From the NCBI GenBank assembly GCA_947440715.1, contig CANETI010000018.1:1-13235 (forward strand): 13,235 bases of DNA. The letters run 5' to 3'. This document shows positions 1 to 8,700 of the stretch, in pieces. The DNA comes from Planctomycetota bacterium. GTDB taxonomy: Bacteria; Planctomycetota; UBA11346. A model generated the notes under the pieces. That model saw nothing but the letters and a program-made list of their open reading frames with translations, did not search any database and was not told where the DNA came from. A program made the position numbers and the translations under genes. Numbering within the stretch: position 1 is the stretch's first letter; each line of letters opens with the position of its first letter.

Positions 1-1
1 A

Positions 2-3000
2 AGCTCAGTTAGTCTGCCTGATATTTTTCAGACGCTGCAGATGAACCGGCAGACTGGCACGCTGTCGGTCGCTAGCCCACAAGGCGTTCGTCATATTTAT
101 TTTGACGGCGGCCAAATTGTACTCGTCGATGCACCGCCGATTGATGGACGCGCCTTTCTACTCCATGCATTATTACGAAAAAATTTATTGTCGCCGGAAC
201 AGTGTGCTGATTTAAACCAACGACTCTATACCTTGGGACAACCGCTGCGCGACATCATCATCGCCAGTGGTTATATTCAGGATAGTGAACTCAATGAAGT
301 CTGCGCTTGGTGCATCGAAGAACTCGCTTGTCCTATTTTCGAATGGACAGAAGGCGACTTTACCTTCACCGATGGCGCTCCCGTACCCCAATTACTCAGT
401 CCAGATGTCGCCGCCATGGGCCACGTCGGATTGCAGACCACGCAATTATTACTTGAAGCGACACGCCGCAAAGATGAATGGCGCCGCATCCGTGAAGTCA
501 TCACCGACTCGTCGGCGCTTTATGTCGTTGATAACGAAGGACGTAATAATTTACGCAGTATCGAAACCGATCCGGAAATGCTCAAGGTACTGCGATACCT
601 CGATGGTCGCCACACGCTCGATAGCGTCGCTGATGCGGTCGGCGTCACTCGTTTCGATACCTACGCAATAACGGCACAATTAGTCCTTGCCGGTGTCGCG
701 CGAGCACGAGTAGCAGAAGAAGTCGTGCAAGACGCAATTGCGTTGCGTGCCAGTAATGACGTCGAAGGCGCATTGAACTTATTAGAAGCCATCCATCGGG
801 AAAATCCGGTACCTGAAGTGATGCGCCCATTGGCAGAATGTTATGCCCAGACCAAACAGGGACCACGGGCCGTCGAACTGTATTTAGAGCTCATTCAATT
901 AGCACAAGATCAAGGCGACCTCGAACAAGCGCGGGCGGATCTAGATACGGTTTTAGCGTTATCGCCAGATGATCCTGATTTACAGTTTGATCGCGCAAAA
1001 GTACTCGGCGAATTAGGCGCCATTGATGAAGCTGCCAATGCGTATGTTAGCGCAGCGCAAGCCTACATCAATACGCGCGACACTGGTCGAGCGATAGATG
1101 CCTGTCACCGAGCAAAAAATTTACTGCCGCGTTCGCCAGACCCACATCGTTATTTGGCGAAAGCCTATTTGATGGATGGTCAAACGGAAAACGCCTTAGT
1201 TGAATATAAATCACTATGGCACGCCTTGCTGAGTTCCCTGCGCCCACGCCAAGCACTTGATTCATTAAAAGCGGTACTGGAATCCGATTGCCGTTTCAGC
1301 AATATCAAAGAACAGGTCCTGAACCACGCGCAAAATTCGGAAGCGATTAAAACCAGCAAGGCCACGCGAGTCTTAGTCTACTTGATGATGGTCTTTGTCG
1401 TAATCGCCGCCGGTGTTGCAGGATTCCAATGGTGGAAGACCGTGGTGCGTGAAGACAAGGCGCGTCAAGAATTCGATGCGATCAAAGCACGCGCCACGGA
1501 AAAAGAACGTGCTGGCGAGTACCAACTTTTATTTGCTGAATTAAATGCGCTGCGCACTGACTACGGTGGCACCTTAATCATTGGTGATGTCGAAACGTTC
1601 TATCAACAAATCAATTCCAGTTACGAAGCGCGCGCCAGCGAACAGGTGCAAACGGCAAAAGCATTACAAGCTGCCGGGCAACACCCCAAGGCATTAGAAA
1701 CGCTGCAACATATTCGCTCACATTATCAAGGCACCAAAGCAGCGGACCAAGCGACTGCTCTATTGGCTGAGGTTGGAGACGACCAAATTTCTATCTCCGT
1801 AAACGCGCAAATGGAAAATGTACAACGTGCGTGGACTTCGCTTGATTGGGATGGCGCTGTCGCGCAGCTACAAACAATCCTTCTGCGTAATGATTTACCG
1901 GTTAAATTACGCGGAGAACTCACTGCGCTCGCCAGTGATTGGAACACCAAAGTAGAAACCGCCAAAGACTTATACGAACGCGCTGAAAAATTCGAACAAG
2001 CGGGCCGCAAACAAGAAGCATTAACGGCATTCAAACGCGCCAGTCTTGGTAAAGGTGAACAATACGCTGGCCAAGCACGTGATCGTTTAACGACGTTAGA
2101 AGTTGAATTTGCCCGCGAAACGGGGCAGGCCGTGCTCAATGCTTTTGAACGCAACGATGAAAAAGCCGCGTTTTCATCGCTCGATGCGCTGTCCGTACAA
2201 GTCAAATCAGCCACCAGTAAAGGCGTCGCGGATTTCGCTGCTAGCTTCCAAATCCCTTGTCTTATTCACTTAGACAGTCATTTAGCCTCGTTATTAATTA
2301 AACGCAGCGGCAATGAACAAACCATTCGTGCGCCCGCTGGCACCAAGGGGCCGTGGTCACAACGCGTGACTTATTTGCCGCAAGAACGTGTTACCGTCGA
2401 AGGTCGTCGACCAGGTTACCTCCCTCAATCGTTTCTCATTTCGTATCAAGCACGTAAAGCCCAAGTACAATTAGCTCTCGCGCGCGGTCCATTATGGCAA
2501 AGTGATTTAGCTGGTGGCGTTGGAAGCTCGACTCCTGTGCCCCTCGGTAAGTCTCTGTTACTCACGACCAATCGTGCGACCATTGAAGTGATTGATACCG
2601 GCCTGGGCAACAGCCGTCCTATTACTTTCCCGCAAACGGTCGATGAATTCCGGCAATCGCCGTTAGTATATCTCAATTCCATTTACACGATTATTGAAAA
2701 TCGACTCTCGGCCATTGATGCTATCACCCGCACAGCCCAGTGGACTTTCCCTGCGGGTACCGGCGAAAGCCCACTACGTCTGACTGGCCAAATGGTCGTG
2801 CAAGAGCATCAGCTTATTCCAGGGCAGACCTTATTTTTCCTCGCGCATAGTGGTGGTGACGTGGTCACTTTTGCGCGCGACGCCGATGGTCGAGTCATTA
2901 CTTATCCGAAATTTTCGGTCGGAAATGATCTCACGGGCATTATGTACACCGAGCAAAATGAACCCGGCCACACCATGTTATACTTGCCTGTTGGCAGTAA

Positions 3001-3574
3001 TTTAATGGCTTATGACACCACTGCCGTAACCGAACGGTCTGCCCCCACTTTATTATATCAATTACGTACGCGAGGCGAACTGATTGGTCGTTTAATGCCA
3101 GCCACGGTCACAGCAAAGCCAGCTATTCTCGGAATCGACAATTCAGGATTATTAATTGCGATCGATGCCAATCCACTGGTGCCGGATAATAAGCGCACAC
3201 TCGGCGCCTGGGCACTTGAAGGTAATGGTGTTGGTGGTGCCGCCTACAAAACGGGCCAGCAAATTGCCTACGTTGCCGTCAGCGAAGGCCGCGTCGTTGC
3301 CGCTGATTTGACTCGCCCTGGTCAATTGCTTTGGCGCTTCCCAGCACAAGGCAACAATGCCCCTTTCGCTCTAGCACCAGTAGTCGGTGAACGCGGTGTC
3401 TACGTTGCCGATCAACAAGGTATTTTGCACTGCTTGGATCAAAAAACCGGCAAGGAACGCTGGCGCGCTGATATTGGCAGCCCACCATCAAGCGGCTTGT
3501 TAGCCATTGATGGTCGCGTCTACATTCCAACACGCAGCGGCCATGTGGTGTGTTTCGAAGAAGGCGACGAATAA
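2..3574 (+). CDS. DUF4388 - TPR - transmembrane - PQQ-propeller multidomain protein (5' end outside window)
   Basis: The frame is open from base 2, giving 1,190 visible residues. The first ATG (base 41) is not the true start: the 13 codons before it (SSVSLPDIFQTLQ) are typical DUF4388/PATAN sequence leading into MNRQTGTLSV, so the gene begins upstream. Numbering from base 2, I see DUF4388 (1 to ~160, ending in W..GDFTF and a DEW motif); a winged-helix-like segment (~180-236, YLDGRHTLDSVA); TPR-like helices (~240-448); one transmembrane helix (~456-478, VLVYLMMVFVVIAAGVAG); further helical/TPR-like repeats (~480-750); a divergent PEGA-like beta segment (~751-825, VEGRRPGY); and a PQQ-type propeller (~828-1190) with repeats such as CLDQKTGKERW. 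DUF4388 proteins usually act in cytoplasmic signalling and PQQ-like propellers are often extracytoplasmic, so the protein probably spans the inner membrane with a periplasmic propeller. The propeller repeats suggest protein binding rather than dehydrogenase activity. Its substrate and partners are unknown. Confidence 0.85.
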   Translation, partial: SSVSLPDIFQTLQMNRQTGTLSVASPQGVRHIYFDGGQIVLVDAPPIDGRAFLLHALLRKNLLSPEQCADLNQRLYTLGQPLRDIIIASGYIQDSELNEVCAWCIEELACPIFEWTEGDFTFTDGAPVPQLLSPDVAAMGHVGLQTTQLLLEATRRKDEWRRIREVITDSSALYVVDNEGRNNLRSIETDPEMLKVLRYLDGRHTLDSVADAVGVTRFDTYAITAQLVLAGVARARVAEEVVQDAIALRASNDVEGALNLLEAIHRENPVPEVMRPLAECYAQTKQGPRAVELYLELIQLAQDQGDLEQARADLDTVLALSPDDPDLQFDRAKVLGELGAIDEAANAYVSAAQAYINTRDTGRAIDACHRAKNLLPRSPDPHRYLAKAYLMDGQTENALVEYKSLWHALLSSLRPRQALDSLKAVLESDCRFSNIKEQVLNHAQNSEAIKTSKATRVLVYLMMVFVVIAAGVAGFQWWKTVVREDKARQEFDAIKARATEKERAGEYQLLFAELNALRTDYGGTLIIGDVETFYQQINSSYEARASEQVQTAKALQAAGQHPKALETLQHIRSHYQGTKAADQATALLAEVGDDQISISVNAQMENVQRAWTSLDWDGAVAQLQTILLRNDLPVKLRGELTALASDWNTKVETAKDLYERAEKFEQAGRKQEALTAFKRASLGKGEQYAGQARDRLTTLEVEFARETGQAVLNAFERNDEKAAFSSLDALSVQVKSATSKGVADFAASFQIPCLIHLDSHLASLLIKRSGNEQTIRAPAGTKGPWSQRVTYLPQERVTVEGRRPGYLPQSFLISYQARKAQVQLALARGPLWQSDLAGGVGSSTPVPLGKSLLLTTNRATIEVIDTGLGNSRPITFPQTVDEFRQSPLVYLNSIYTIIENRLSAIDAITRTAQWTFPAGTGESPLRLTGQMVVQEHQLIPGQTLFFLAHSGGDVVTFARDADGRVITYPKFSVGNDLTGIMYTEQNEPGHTMLYLPVGSNLMAYDTTAVTERSAPTLLYQLRTRGELIGRLMPATVTAKPAILGIDNSGLLIAIDANPLVPDNKRTLGAWALEGNGVGGAAYKTGQQIAYVAVSEGRVVAADLTRPGQLLWRFPAQGNNAPFALAPVVGERGVYVADQQGILHCLDQKTGKERWRADIGSPPSSGLLAIDGRVYIPTRSGHVVCFEEGDE
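1385..1435 (+). other. Single transmembrane helix coding segment in the DUF4388/PQQ protein
   Basis: This stretch encodes an uninterrupted hydrophobic run (MMVFVVIAAGVAGFQWW) between two TPR-like regions. Basic residues lie on both sides (KTSKATR before, KTVVREDK after), so charge alone does not settle orientation. Placing the N-terminal DUF4388 in the cytoplasm and the C-terminal propeller in the periplasm is inferred from the usual location of those domain types. Confidence 0.75.
2486..3571 (+). other. PQQ-like beta-propeller domain coding region
   Basis: The region opens with GPLWQSDLAGGVGSSTPV, a typical first propeller strand set (W.s....i.sspv). It shows several further blade-like units and ends with GVYVADQQGILHCLDQ, GKERW and GRVYIPTRSGHVVCF. 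The last blades are clear. The middle ones (around bases 2700-3200) are divergent and I place them by spacing only. No calcium- or PQQ-binding residue set of a quinoprotein dehydrogenase was recognised, so a scaffold or binding role is more likely than catalysis. Confidence 0.7.
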
Positions 3575-3814
3575 TCGCTTTGTTTTCAGGCCCTTGGTGG
3601 CCAAAAAGATGACCAAAAAACACGAGTACATCGCGCCAAAAATCTGACCTCGCCGTTGGCAGTCTTCCCATTGCGACAGAACGACGTTTGCCATGCTGTT
3701 TCATGTATTCACGATCCAGCGCTTAGGTCGTAACCTATGTTTCAACATCGGCTTGCCACTTCGGTATGACCTAGGCACGATTTCCCGTTAGCGCCCATTT
3801 TGCGAAAGGCCTAC
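3575..3814. other. Intergenic region upstream of the pseudopilin operon
   Basis: These 240 bases separate the PQQ-protein gene from the operon and are the most likely place for its promoter. I found no convincing pair of -35/-10 boxes: TTGCCA at 3688 and TATTCA at 3706 are only 12 bases apart. There is a small perfect hairpin at 3724-3737 (TAGGT, loop CGTA, ACCTA), and GACCTA at 3768-3773 could pair instead with TAGGTC at 3724-3729. A GGCC-cttggt-GGCC dyad follows the upstream gene at about 3588-3603 but is followed by A rather than T residues, so it is not an intrinsic terminator for the + strand. No credible gene is present. Confidence 0.4.
3804..3809 (+). promoter_or_regulatory. Ribosome binding site deciding the start of the GspG-like gene
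   Basis: GAAAGG lies five bases before the ATG at 3815. The in-frame TTG at 3800 has no purine-rich sequence upstream. The ATG also gives a five-residue prepilin leader (MSRPG) ending directly at the cleavage glycine, which is acceptable for this family. Confidence 0.7.
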
Positions 3815-4417
3815 ATGTCTCGTCCAGGATTTACTTTAGTCGAATTATTACTGGTCATCTCCATTATCGCGGTGCTCGCGGCGTTGCTCATTCCTATGAT
3901 CGGTTATGCGAAAAACATGTCGCGCAACGCCAAAGCCGAAGCGCAACTCGGCACGATTAAGGCATCGCTTAATATTTTTAAAGACGCCAATGGATTTTAT
4001 CCGGAAAAAAGTCTCACCGGTACGAATGACGTTTTCGATGATGTCTTTAAGAAAACCAGCAATACCAACAACGAACCGTATAAAACTGCCGACAATATCG
4101 GCAACGAAGCCTGGGAACGCATTGCTGGCGAATTAATGCTCCAACTACAAACCGTGGACCGCGATAATTATCGCAACATCAACGCGCTACGTGATCCGTT
4201 TACCGGTGGCGGAGTCAGCTCAAAAGTTTATCGCTATCGCCCATCTAAATTTTATGCCCTCAGTAAAGTTTCAGGTAGTCTCTTTATCGACCAAGAAGAT
4301 CCGCCAAATCCGGACAGCTTCCAGCTATGGTCAGCCGGCATTGATGGTAAAGATCAATATGGTGAGCTACGGAATGGCAAAAAGAGTGACGATATTATCA
4401 ATTGGAAATCGAAATAA
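3815..4417 (+). CDS. GspG-like major pseudopilin
   Basis: This 200-residue protein starts MSRPG|FTLVELLLVISIIAVLAALL, with the prepilin peptidase site after G5, the conserved Glu5 of the mature chain (E10) and the hydrophobic N-terminal helix. The middle has DPFTGGG followed by a Tyr-rich YRYRP stretch, equivalent to the DPWG..Y.Y element of GspG. The C-terminus reads FQLWSAGIDGKD ... SDDIINW, closely matching the GspG ending (L.S.G.DG....DI.NW). In that family the loop binds calcium; D177, D180, D192 and D193 are the candidate ligands here. At 200 residues it is longer than the usual ~140-150 because of an insertion around residues 60-115. It should polymerise into the pseudopilus shaft. It is the first gene of the operon, and the next gene follows two bases after its stop. 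Assignment to the prepilin superfamily is certain; the G-type assignment is strong. Confidence 0.9.
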   Translation: MSRPGFTLVELLLVISIIAVLAALLIPMIGYAKNMSRNAKAEAQLGTIKASLNIFKDANGFYPEKSLTGTNDVFDDVFKKTSNTNNEPYKTADNIGNEAWERIAGELMLQLQTVDRDNYRNINALRDPFTGGGVSSKVYRYRPSKFYALSKVSGSLFIDQEDPPNPDSFQLWSAGIDGKDQYGELRNGKKSDDIINWKSK

Positions 4418-4419
4418 AC

Positions 4420-5781
4420 ATGCGCCGCATAACCGTGCCGCACCAAGCGCTTAAACGCCAAGTAGGCTTTTCGCTGGTCGAAATGCTCACGGTTATTCTC
4501 ATCATCGGTATCTTGTCGTCTTTAGTGGTGGGCTCATTTTTTCGCACCCGCACGGTTAATAAATTATTAGCCAGCGAACAAGTACTCAGTGATTGTATTC
4601 GCCAAGCACGCCACACGGCGCGATCCTCTGGCGCTCCGGTTTTATTAAAAGTCCAGCCCACGATGCGCCCTGATGGCACACCGCTCGGCGGTACTATTGT
4701 CGGATTATCTCGTATACCAATCTGGGGTGATTCATTTGATCAAGGACAGGGACTCGCCGACAAAGGCTTCACCCTTGGCATGAGTGGCACTGGTCGTTTA
4801 GTGGATGCTAGCAATCCCTGGGTGCCACCAAAACTTGATCGTCCGTTACGTTTCCGCTCGGGCGATGGTATTTACGCCGCGGTATCCGTCCGGCCACGAT
4901 TAGCGGGAAGCGCAGAGGAAGGCATTCCTAAACAAATCCCACTCCTGCTGGTCGGAACCAGCGATCAAGTCGGCACGAGTAGCTTTGGTATCATGCTGGT
5001 GCGTTCTGATGCGGTTGATCCACGCAAGGCCATCATTCAAAAGAATGGCAATGGATCAGCTAAAATGATGTGTTGGGAAGTTTTAGGTTGGGTTAATCAC
5101 GAAGATAAAAAAGAACTCATCTATGTCTCATCCTTTGACAACCTACCGTCAGACCTTGTCCGGGATCGTCCCATTTTACCGTCAAAGAATTATGACATCC
5201 CCGACCCCCTCGGTGGCGATCATTGGGAAGAAATCGGCTTGCTGATTACCAATGATCAAATGGTCCTCTACCGCAATGGTCGACGCATTGCGGAACTACG
5301 TACCGGCATGCCGGATCACGAAGGGAATATCGTGTCGCTTCCCCAACGTCTGGTTCAAGGTGATTTGTTTTGGGTCGGACAAGCAAATCTCGGTTCGGGT
5401 TTGGCTTTTGCTAAGTGTCCAATTGATGATGTGCGCGTGTCCAAGATTGGCACCGAGCAAGTCGGCGCTTTACCACAGGGTATCTACCCTATGCCGGACC
5501 CCGCTCTGCCAAAGGGCTCCACCGTTGAATATCGCATCGTCGCCCACCCAGAAGGTCGCGTAGAATTATCCAGCGCGATTGGTTCAGACACGACCACCGC
5601 CATCAGCGTCGGCCTCAACACCGATATGGCCATGCCAACCGGCAGCATTTTCCTTGGTGGTGATTTTACTCGGGCAACCGGCACAGCCAATCGCGGCGCA
5701 AATTCTGCCATGGTCCAGGTCGCCATATCGGGCCGTGTGCAAAGTTCGCTCGTCCTCATTCCGGAAGCAGCACCCAAATAA
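4420..5781 (+). CDS. GspH-like minor pseudopilin fused to a LamG/concanavalin-like domain
   Basis: This protein has 453 residues. The leader MRRITVPHQALKRQVG is cleaved before F17 (G|FSLVEMLTV), with E21 as Glu5. The following segment (SEQVLSDCIRQARHTARSSG then PVLLKV) matches the GspH/FimT pattern of a helix with AR..A followed by a beta strand. Typical GspH is about 150-190 residues. This one continues with a jelly-roll-like region (~135-340) whose end is characteristic of LamG: DHWEEIGLLITNDQMVLYRN at 267, then WVGQANLG and PIDDVRVSKIG. A further beta-rich tail (~345-453) is unrecognised. ATG 4420 is preferred over the in-frame TTG at 4402 because it gives no overlap with the upstream gene; its SD (GGAA at 4404-4407) is weak, so coupling to the preceding stop two bases away is likely. 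A role as a minor subunit presenting a ligand-binding domain is inferred. Confidence 0.85.
   Translation: MRRITVPHQALKRQVGFSLVEMLTVILIIGILSSLVVGSFFRTRTVNKLLASEQVLSDCIRQARHTARSSGAPVLLKVQPTMRPDGTPLGGTIVGLSRIPIWGDSFDQGQGLADKGFTLGMSGTGRLVDASNPWVPPKLDRPLRFRSGDGIYAAVSVRPRLAGSAEEGIPKQIPLLLVGTSDQVGTSSFGIMLVRSDAVDPRKAIIQKNGNGSAKMMCWEVLGWVNHEDKKELIYVSSFDNLPSDLVRDRPILPSKNYDIPDPLGGDHWEEIGLLITNDQMVLYRNGRRIAELRTGMPDHEGNIVSLPQRLVQGDLFWVGQANLGSGLAFAKCPIDDVRVSKIGTEQVGALPQGIYPMPDPALPKGSTVEYRIVAHPEGRVELSSAIGSDTTTAISVGLNTDMAMPTGSIFLGGDFTRATGTANRGANSAMVQVAISGRVQSSLVLIPEAAPK
4822..5436 (+). other. LamG-like (concanavalin-type) domain in the GspH-like protein
   Basis: Approximate limits, residues ~135-340. The clearest marks are near the end: W-x-E-I-G-L-L-I, then VLYRNGRRIAEL (the VNG/YRNG hairpin of LamG), then LFWVGQANLG and the closing DDVRV strand. 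The first half (SGDGIYAAVSVRPRL) fits the early strands. LamG folds commonly bind glycans, proteins or calcium; no ligand can be named here. Confidence 0.7.
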
Positions 5782-5782
5782 T

Positions 5783-5787
5783 GGAGG
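5783..5787 (+). promoter_or_regulatory. Ribosome binding site deciding the start of the giant GspK-like gene
   Basis: GGAGG sits eight bases before ATG 5796. An earlier in-frame ATG at 5781 overlaps the preceding TAA by one base, but this SD lies inside and after it and so cannot serve it. ATG 5796 is therefore the better start. Confidence 0.8.
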
Positions 5788-5795
5788 CTCCATTT

Positions 5796-8700
5796 ATGGC
5801 CAGTCCAAATGTAAGCAGTAGGCATGGTGCCGCCTTAATCATGGCCATCGTCATTCTCGCCGGAATGCTGCTGCTCGGCCTGCCCTTTTTATTTAGTCAA
5901 TCTGCTAGCTTAACCGGCACGCGCTCATTCGCCCACAGCCAAATTGCACAAGTGGGTCGGACTACGGCGGAGGATATGGGGATTGGTGCCAGTGCTGACA
6001 GTATTAAAAATATATTTACCCAAGGTAGAACAACGGAAATGTCGAGTCTTCTCGACTCGATCAACTATTCTACCGCCCAACCCTATGACCCACGACGAAT
6101 ATTCGTTGATCTTTCTTCTTCGGGTCATGGTTGGAATGCTAGCGATACTCGCAATGCCGCTGTCATTGGCCTAAGTATCCAAGATGAATCAGGTAAGCTC
6201 AATCCGAATTACATGAGCGTAAAAGCTTGGGAACGGCTTTTGAATGCCTGCTTAATTGCGGATTGGGATGACGGCACGGGCGATAACAAAGACGAAGATA
6301 ATATCGGGCAATTAGCCAGCGCTTTGGCTCATGCTCGCTATAAGCTGAATATTTGCCCAGAAGGCTATCTCACCCGCTTTGAACAATTATTGGAAGTCAT
6401 TCCTGAACCTCCTGGCATTCGTTGGCCACTGACACGCGCTGAATTGGCGCAAATTCGTCCCTATTTAACCTTGGCTAGCCACGGCCCTGGGCGTGATGGC
6501 ATCATTGATCTCGGTACCTGGATCAAAAAACCTAATTCGGGAAATAACGCCAATCTTACTCTATTAGATGCGGTGCATCCGTCACAAATACTGGGATTCC
6601 CAACCGCGTTCGAATTATTCTCAGCTGGCACGGTCCTGGTCGTTGATCCCAAATCACAAGCTGGGTCAAGCCAATTTCCCCATAAATATTGGTTCGGATT
6701 ATCGTCGAGCTTGGACCTCGACAGCGAAATAAAATGGAACCCCAAACCGCCACAGGTTAAACCTAACCAACTTGTTGCACTTGGTATCGCTGCTCCACCT
6801 CCCATCAATGCACATGAAACCAGCAAGCCGGTAAGAGAAACCTTATGGGAATTTAATCAAACGGATGGAAGGCGCCCAGATGTATTAGCCAATATGGGTG
6901 ACATTTTATCGGCAAACGGAAATAAAGATAAACTGAATCGCGACATCACTGGATTACTTTTACAGAATCCTTTAGGCCCTTATGATGCGCCAAATCAATC
7001 AACCTTAAGAAAGCTTGCGTCCCCACAACAATCCGCCTCAGTCCAAGCTTCACGGAAAGGTGACCCTGGGGTAAATGATGATAATTTAACTGCCAATACC
7101 TTATCTGCCGATGCGCGACGCATTTGGTTGAATCTGAATGGTGGCGTTACCTGGAATAAAATACCGAATCGTGGCTATGCACGCATTGAAGCTCAACCAG
7201 ATCCCACGGCTCCCGCTAACACACAAAAAGTTTTTGAAATCATCTACTATAATTGGAAAGATAGAACCAGCGGCGACCACATTGGTGGCATTCGTCGTGG
7301 ACTGTCATTCCCTGAAACCGTCGGCGCGATCGACCATCCTGCTGGTACCGATATTATATTTATTGAGCCCACCGAGCTACAACCCTTAGCCATTGCTTCG
7401 CAGGGAATTTTCGCCATTGAAAGTGGTTCCTCTGCGACGGACGCCGCCGGTAAACAAAGCGCGCAACAATTCCGCCGAACCATTGTGCAAGCTGTCCCAC
7501 AAGAAGAACTGTTGGAAATGCGCTGGGAAAAACAATCACAGTATCATGCTTTATTGGTTCAGCGGCATGGCAGCCTGATGAATGCCTTTCCCAGCGGCTA
7601 TCAACGGCTCATTGATGAAAAACCCGATAATACCATGCTCGGATTCGATTCTAATGACCTTGACCATAACGTTGGCGTTCGGCCTGGTATTTTGCGTTCG
7701 ATATTAACTTCTGGTCACTTAGGAGGAAGAAATCGCGATGGCCGCGCCTGGTCACGTAGTTTCAGCCGTGAACTATCCGGCGATGATCCTTTTATCCAAG
7801 GCAGTCAAGAAAATCTCCCCCTCCTCACATCGCATAATTATACGAGAGATTTATCCCCAGAAGGGCTGAAAGTTTTTAATGGGCCTATAGGTTACCAAGC
7901 ATCAACTGGAACTGAAGGTGTGTTCACCTACCAAACGGCAGTCGCTGCTCCATCATTGGATGGACGACAAATTGGTTTTTGGGTTAAACCTTCAACGCAA
8001 ATTCAAGGCAATGTCACCTTATTTGATTTCCGTTCGCCATCTAATAAAGCCGGTGAGCGATTGGGCGCTCAGATTGGCCCTGATGGCAGACAAACACCAG
8101 AACCAGGAAGCAATTATTACCAAAATCGCATTACCTTAACGTATGCCGACAGCGTCAAACAATTGGTCCTCACCGTTGCGAACGCTGCCGTCGAACATTT
8201 ATACAATCACGGTCCCATTCTCTCACCAGAAGAATTTCGTTTTGACGGCGCGATGAGTATGACGCCACCGTCACCGTTAGGTCCTTATGTCGACCCGCGT
8301 TGTCTCGGCACACAAATCGCTCCATTTGCAAAAGCGGGAGTTAATCCCCTCGCACCGCTACGTCCGCTTAATGTGGTTCAACATCGATATCAATTAGACA
8401 AAATGGATGGCCTTAAAAAGAATATGTGGCATTTTGTCCAGGTAGTTTTTGTCGGCAATGATCCAGGCCATCTATCAATCATCGTAAATGGAATTGTTGG
8501 AAAAGATGTCACGCGTTCGGGACTATCCACGCCCGTCATGAAAGACGTTGGCGATCACATGACATTACCATCCATGATTCTCCAAACTGCATTACCGGCG
8601 ACTCCTGATGTTAAGGCTAATGGAGCTGCCGCGTTAGTCATCCCAACAATCACGGTGAATGCCTTAGCATTCGATCCTGACACCCATGCGGAAATTTCCG

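Noticed and set aside
1726..2214. Open frame of 162 codons on the - strand inside the first gene
   Set aside because: It is fully antisense to the helical repeat region, and its Ser/Ala/Arg/Cys-rich translation is what antisense reading of such a region yields. No domain is visible.
3588..3603. GGCC-cttggt-GGCC hairpin after the first gene as a terminator
   Set aside because: The stem is only four base pairs and is followed by A residues, not T, on the + strand; nor does it have the required tract for the - strand.
3608..3646. Twelve-codon mini-ORF (MTKKHEYIAPKI) in the intergenic region, a possible leader peptide
   Set aside because: There is no Shine-Dalgarno sequence ahead of it, no run of regulatory codons and no attenuator-like hairpin set after it; chance is sufficient.
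3279..3704. Open frame of 141 codons on the - strand spanning the end of the first gene and the intergenic region
   Set aside because: Most of it lies antisense to the clearly coding propeller region, its product is basic and low in recognisable structure (many Arg/His), and no family motif or good ribosome site was seen.
3688..3711. TTGCCA and TATTCA as a sigma-70 promoter for the operon
   Set aside because: The 12-base spacing is far from the 16-18 bases needed, and no better partner was found for either box.
3800..3814. TTG at 3800 as start of the GspG-like gene
   Set aside because: It has no ribosome binding site, while ATG 3815 has GAAAGG at good distance.
4402..4419. TTG at 4402 as start of the GspH-like gene
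   Set aside because: It would overlap the end of the preceding gene by 16 bases with no SD. ATG 4420 directly after the stop is the more usual arrangement.
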